The notes under the pieces are model-generated. The model saw nothing but the letters and a program-made list of their open reading frames with translations. It searched no databases and was not told where the DNA came from. A stretch of DNA of 5,285 nt from Bacteroidetes bacterium UBA4416 (GTDB lineage: Bacteria > Bacteroidota > Bacteroidia > B-17B0 > Aurantibacillaceae), in assembly GCA_002390745.1 (NCBI GenBank), contig DGQK01000016.1:48509-53793 (forward strand), given 5' to 3'. Positions within the stretch are counted from its first letter, which is position 1, and each line of letters starts with the position of its first letter. This document shows, piece after piece, positions 5,262 through 5,285 of this stretch. Both the position numbers and the translations under genes were made by a program.

Positions 5262-5285
5262 TTTCAGCGAAGGCATTTCCGCTTC
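5262..5285 (+). repeat. 24-bp copy of the DUF1295 gene 3' region, cut by the window edge
   Basis: All 24 bases are identical to 5091-5114, inside the DUF1295 gene (codons for FSEGISAS), at an offset of 171 bases. The match begins exactly at 5091/5262, as the preceding bases differ, and it is still running at the end of the window, so its full length is unknown. It may be the start of a second copy of the gene's 3' end. Confidence 0.9.

Overview
The window looks like a chromosomal segment of a Bacteroidota bacterium, perhaps of the Chitinophagales (that rank is an inference). Three signs support this: a secreted protein with a C-terminal type IX secretion sorting domain, promoter elements resembling TAnnTTTG, and genes that mostly lack a Shine-Dalgarno sequence. 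It holds four protein genes separated by unusually repeat-rich intergenic DNA. I saw no rRNA or tRNA gene, CRISPR array or classical insertion sequence.

Region by region. Positions 1-785 are a tandem repeat cluster built around a small GIY-YIG nuclease gene on the minus strand (294-572). A left block (A) occurs at 1-131, at 193-324 and, truncated, at 686-725. A right block (B), which carries a hairpin, occurs at 151-192 and 641-685. The order is A-remnant-B, A-nuclease-B, A'. The first unit keeps only the last codons of a nuclease gene, so it looks like a deletion derivative of the second. The cluster ends in three degenerate 25-bp repeats that run into a two-way terminator (781-814). From 849 to 2621, minus strand, lies a 590-residue secreted beta-propeller-like protein. 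A 519-bp gap separates it from a divergent small heat shock protein gene (3141-3590), which has a strong Shine-Dalgarno sequence and its own terminator. A 635-bp gap (3623-4257) contains three nested or adjacent inverted repeats. A DUF1295 membrane protein follows (4258-5178). A palindromic element starts at the base after its stop codon (5179-5255), and beyond it 24 bases of the same gene's 3' region reappear and run off the window edge.

The protein genes do not form an operon or an evident pathway: each seems to be its own transcription unit. The most interesting structure is the repeat-cradled nuclease. It combines a nuclease, flanking palindromes, tandem amplification and a nuclease-less derivative, which resembles a small mobile or self-amplifying unit. 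The right end shows a comparable combination of palindrome and duplicated gene 3' end. Whether this is an undescribed system cannot be decided from the window alone.
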